A stretch of DNA of 64,000 bases from Pseudosporangium ferrugineum (lineage in GTDB: Bacteria; Actinomycetota; Actinomycetes; Mycobacteriales; Micromonosporaceae), in assembly GCF_003002065.1 (NCBI RefSeq), contig NZ_PVZG01000003.1:62001-126000 (forward strand). Reading direction: 5' to 3'. The position numbers and the translations under genes were made by a program. This document shows positions 61,486-64,000 of the stretch, in pieces. Within the stretch, counting starts at the first letter, position 1. Every line of letters starts with the position of its first letter. Under the pieces are notes generated by a model, which was not told where the DNA came from, ran no database searches, and saw only the letters and a program-made list of their open reading frames with translations.

Positions 61486-62048
61486 ATGCCAACTATTACC
61501 AGCGCCGACGGCACGCGGCTCGGCGTGACCAGCACCGGTTCCGGCCCCGGCCTCGTCGTCCTGCCGGGCGGCCTGAGGTCCGCCCACGACTACGTCAGGC
61601 TCGCCGCCGGACTCTCCGACCTCCGCACCGTGCACGTTCTCGACCGCCGGGGACGGGGTGCGAGCGGGCCGAAGGGTCCGGCGTACGCGATCGAGCGCGA
61701 GGTGGAGGACGCCGCCGCGGTGCTCGACGGATCATGCTGCACACCGCGGGCGGCCGGGAGACCCGGGCGCTGCTGCACACCCTGCCCTCGGAGTGGCGCA
61801 TCGCGGCCGGCCTCGACTCCGACGGCACCCGCTACGCCGCCATCGACTCGCCGACGCTGATCATCGCCGGTGACCGCAGCCCCGGCTGGCTCCGCCGGGT
61901 GCAGGTGGAACTGGCGAAACTCGTGCCGGGTGCGGCGTACACCTGCTCGCCGGGCCTGGACCACAACGCCCCGGACGTCAGCGCACCCGAGACCGTGGCG
62001 AACCTCGTTCGGGCGTTCCTCGTCACCGGTGGCGCCACGGCTCGATAG
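61486..62048 (+). pseudogene. Alpha/beta-hydrolase remnant with internal deletion
   Basis: The first ~80 codons are a normal hydrolase N-terminus: MPTITSADGTRLGVTSTGSG, LVVLPGGLRSAHDYVRLAAG, RTVHVLDRRGRGASGPKGPA. After VEDAAAVL the frame breaks, and the C-terminal part continues one frame over: ETRALLHTLPSEWRIAAGLD, PTLIIAGDRSPGWLRRVQVE, YTCSPGLDHNAPDVSAPETV. The stretch with the GxSxG nucleophile elbow is missing, so roughly 200 bp were deleted with a frameshift. Not functional as a hydrolase. Divergent from the ABC operon across the shared palindrome. Confidence 0.78.
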
Positions 62049-62076
62049 GACTGGACTTGCTGGATACGCTGGTGCG

Positions 62077-63018
62077 ATGGGGATCAGCGAGACACACGCG
62101 CTGACCACCGTGCTGCCCAGCATCAGCTGGATCCCGCTGGCCCGGGGGCACGCCGAGCGCGCCGACGAGATGACGGCCGGCCACCGCACCCGCAAGGCGG
62201 CCGGCGAGAAGCACGCGATAGAGGATTTCCTCTACGACTACTACGGCACCCGCCCGGCCCAGCTCCGCCGCTGGCACCCCGGCGTGGGCACCGGCCTCGG
62301 CCCGGCCCCCGACGGCCTCGCCGAGCACGCCGCGTGGAAGTTCTACACCACCCGCACCGACGGCGTGGTGACCCTCGACGTCGAGGCGTACATGCAGGCC
62401 CGCGGCGAGAGCGTCCGCTACATCCACGGCCTGCTCACCGCGACGGCGTCCCGCCCGGCCTTCTCCGGCTGTTTCGGCCTGCACGAGTGGGCGATGGTCT
62501 ACCGCCAGCCCGAGCACCGCCGCCACCCGCTCCCGCTGCGCCTCGGCCAGGCGGAGACCGACAAGGTGGTCGAGCAGCACCCGATCCGCTGCACCCACTT
62601 CGACGCGTTCCGCTTCTTCACCCCGGAGGCGGTCGGCCTCAACCGCCTCCAGCCGACCCGCGCCACCCAGGTCGACCTCGACCAGCCCGGCTGCCTGCAC
62701 GCGGCCATGGACTGCCACAAGTGGGCGAGCAAGCTCGGCCCGGCCGTCCCCGGCGCCCTCGCCCTCGACTGCTTCGCCCTGGCCGGCGACATCCGCCTGC
62801 TCGACATGCAGGCCAGCCCCTACGACCTCAGCTCCTACGGCCACCCCCCGGTGAAGATCGAAACCCCCGAGGGCAAGGCCGAATACGTGACCCGCCAGCG
62901 CGAGTTCGCCCGCCGGGCGGCAGCGCTCCGCGCCCGCCTGATCCGGGTCTGCGACGAGCTCCTCGGCCCGGCCCTCGCGGCCGAGAACCGCGAGGCCGTA
63001 GCACCCCACAACACCTGA
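62077..63018 (+). CDS. Conserved actinobacterial protein, often labelled 3-methyladenine DNA glycosylase
   Basis: This 313-residue protein starts MGISETHALTTVLPSISWIP and has conserved blocks KHAIEDFLYDYYGTRPAQLR RWHPG, FSGCFGLHEWAMVYRQPEHR, CTHFDAFRFFTPEAVGLNRL, GCLHAAMDCHKWASKLGP and IRLLDMQASPYDLSSYGHPP. Similar proteins in databases are often called 3-methyladenine DNA glycosylase, but I see no helix-hairpin-helix or AAG motif, so the name is not supported by sequence. His/Asp/Trp-rich conserved blocks suggest an enzyme. It starts 28 bp after the hydrolase remnant. Confidence 0.7.
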   Translation: MGISETHALTTVLPSISWIPLARGHAERADEMTAGHRTRKAAGEKHAIEDFLYDYYGTRPAQLRRWHPGVGTGLGPAPDGLAEHAAWKFYTTRTDGVVTLDVEAYMQARGESVRYIHGLLTATASRPAFSGCFGLHEWAMVYRQPEHRRHPLPLRLGQAETDKVVEQHPIRCTHFDAFRFFTPEAVGLNRLQPTRATQVDLDQPGCLHAAMDCHKWASKLGPAVPGALALDCFALAGDIRLLDMQASPYDLSSYGHPPVKIETPEGKAEYVTRQREFARRAAALRARLIRVCDELLGPALAAENREAVAPHNT

Positions 63019-63115
63019 CCCTCCCGTACGCCCGACGAGGCCACCCACCCGCAACACCGTGGCGCCGCCCTCACGAGCGGCCCGCGGTCGAGGCCGACCG
63101 GAGGAAGCGCCGCCG

Positions 63116-64000
63116 TCAGGCGGTCAGGGCGATGTATTTCTCCTCGAGGAACTCGAGGATGCCCTCCGAGCCGCCCTCGCGGCCCAGCCCGCTCTGCTTG
63201 ACCCCGCCGAACGGGGCGGCCGGGTCGCTGACCACGCCGCGGTTGACCGCCACCATGCCCGCCTCGAGGCGGCGGGCGACCGCCATCGCTTCGCGTTCCG
63301 GGCCGAAGACGTACGCCATCAGGCCGTACACCGTGTCGTTGGCCATCCGGACGACCTCGTCGACGGAGTCGAAGCGGACGACGGCCGTGACCGGGCCGAA
63401 GATTTCCGTGGTGGTGATGGGGGTTCCGTGGGTGACGCCGGTCAGGAGGGTCGGATCGTAGAAGGCGCCCTTGTCCGAGGCGTGGCCGCCGCGGCGGAGT
63501 TCGGCGCCGGTGGTCAGCGCCTGGGAGACGAGATCTGCCACCTTGTCGCGTTCGGCGACCGAGACGAGGGCGCCGAGGCCGTTCGTGCGGTCCAGGCCGG
63601 GGCCGACGGAGATGCCGGCGAGGGCCTCGTCCATGCGGGTGACGAATTCGTCGTGGACGGAGCTGTGGACGTAGAAGCGGTTGGCGGCCGTGCAGGCCGA
63701 GCCGCCGTTGCGCATCTTGGCGAGCAGCGCGCCCTCGACCGCCACGGCCAGGTCCGCGCCCGGGAGCACGATGAGCGGGGCGTTGCCGCCGAGTTCCATC
63801 GAGGCGCTGACCACGCTGTCGGCGCACGCGTGCAGCAGTTCGCGGCCGACCTCGGTGGAGCCCGTGAAGGAGAGTTTGCGCACCTCGGGCCGGTCGATCA
63901 TGCGTTTGACCAGCGGGCCGGTCGGGACGGGGGTGACCAGGTTGACGACGCCGCGGGGCACGCCGGCGCGGCGCAGGACCTCGACCACGTACGCCGCGGT
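63116..64000 (-). CDS. Aldehyde dehydrogenase (succinate-semialdehyde type), N-terminus outside window
   Basis: The 295 C-terminal residues of an NAD(P)-dependent aldehyde dehydrogenase are visible; the frame runs off the right edge. RKLSFTGSTEVGRELLHACA (cofactor Ser), SASMELGGNAPLIVLPGADL (catalytic Glu), KMRNGGSACTAANRFYVHSS (catalytic Cys), TTTEIFGPVTAVVRFDSVDE and VVSDPAAPFGGVKQSGLGRE GG are intact. The GGVKQSGLGREGG ending and ACTAANRF context resemble succinate-semialdehyde dehydrogenases (GabD), but other semialdehydes are possible. Confidence 0.9.
   Translation of the reverse strand, partial: TAAYVVEVLRRAGVPRGVVNLVTPVPTGPLVKRMIDRPEVRKLSFTGSTEVGRELLHACADSVVSASMELGGNAPLIVLPGADLAVAVEGALLAKMRNGGSACTAANRFYVHSSVHDEFVTRMDEALAGISVGPGLDRTNGLGALVSVAERDKVADLVSQALTTGAELRRGGHASDKGAFYDPTLLTGVTHGTPITTTEIFGPVTAVVRFDSVDEVVRMANDTVYGLMAYVFGPEREAMAVARRLEAGMVAVNRGVVSDPAAPFGGVKQSGLGREGGSEGILEFLEEKYIALTA

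Noticed and set aside
62077..63018. Confident call as a DNA glycosylase
   Set aside because: The name is common in databases for this family, but I see no glycosylase motif; kept as a conserved protein of unknown activity.

Overview
The window is high-GC actinobacterial chromosome. Codon use is strongly GC-biased, GTG starts are common, and genes are packed with many ATGA/GTGA overlaps. The backbone gene order is the classic actinobacterial one. On the minus strand it runs ddl, thiL, DAK2, recG, then rsmD-coaD, a SepIVA-like gene, DUF177, rpmF, plsX, rnc, mutM, smc, ftsY, amtB, glnK, glnD. On the right it runs plsC, gpsA, cofC, ppk, mutT1-like, hupB, leuD, leuC, an NdgR-type IclR gene, tRNA-Glu and tRNA-Gln, and an FAA hydrolase. 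The LPxTG surface proteins, the sequence style and the gene content suggest Micromonosporaceae (Actinoplanes-like). That assignment is an inference; no rRNA is present to test it.

Layout. 1-5.2 kb: a truncated glycosyltransferase and the nitrogen operon amtB-glnK-glnD, with a GlnR-like site upstream. 5.2-11.4 kb: a phosphotransferase-like gene, ftsY, and plus-strand accessory genes (PhoD-like phosphatase, a toxin-antitoxin pair with a repeat operator, a DinB protein), then a HAD hydrolase. 11.7-15.3 kb: smc. 15.3-21.3 kb: an accessory block inserted between smc and mutM. It holds minisatellites, a small coiled-coil gene, a secreted CAP protein, and a tightly overlapping trio: a DUF3492 glycosyltransferase, a polytopic membrane protein and a spherulin-4-like protein. 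The trio looks like a minimal Pel-type exopolysaccharide locus. 21.3-27.8 kb: mutM to rsmD housekeeping genes. 28.2-32.7 kb: three sortase-anchored surface proteins; the first two share a duplicated promoter and a hairpin-forming 5' leader. 32.8-37.6 kb: DUF952, recG, a DAK2 kinase and rpmB. 38-42.5 kb: thiL, a RAM-domain protein, DUF3515, ddl and a small phosphatase. 42.5-44.5 kb: an ABC exporter with a YtrA-type GntR repressor and a palindromic operator. 44.6-48.7 kb: a Zn-ribbon protein, a Cys/Met PLP enzyme, gpsA, plsC and cofC. 48.7-56.6 kb: ppk with a PHO-box-like site, mutT1-like, hupB with a very long Lys/Ala tail, leuCD and the regulator. 56.6-64 kb: a frameshifted beta-lactamase-fold pseudogene, two tRNAs, a gene-free 650-bp stretch where gltX usually sits, the FAA hydrolase, a second ABC/XRE operon with a palindromic operator, a deleted alpha/beta-hydrolase remnant, a conserved protein and a truncated aldehyde dehydrogenase.

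Two features recur. Intergenic GC-rich tandem repeats with many different unit lengths (9 to 41 bp) occur at about a dozen places, and several coding regions contain similar in-frame expansions. Short hairpins and palindromes are also well placed as operators or terminators. No insertion sequence, prophage or CRISPR array was found.
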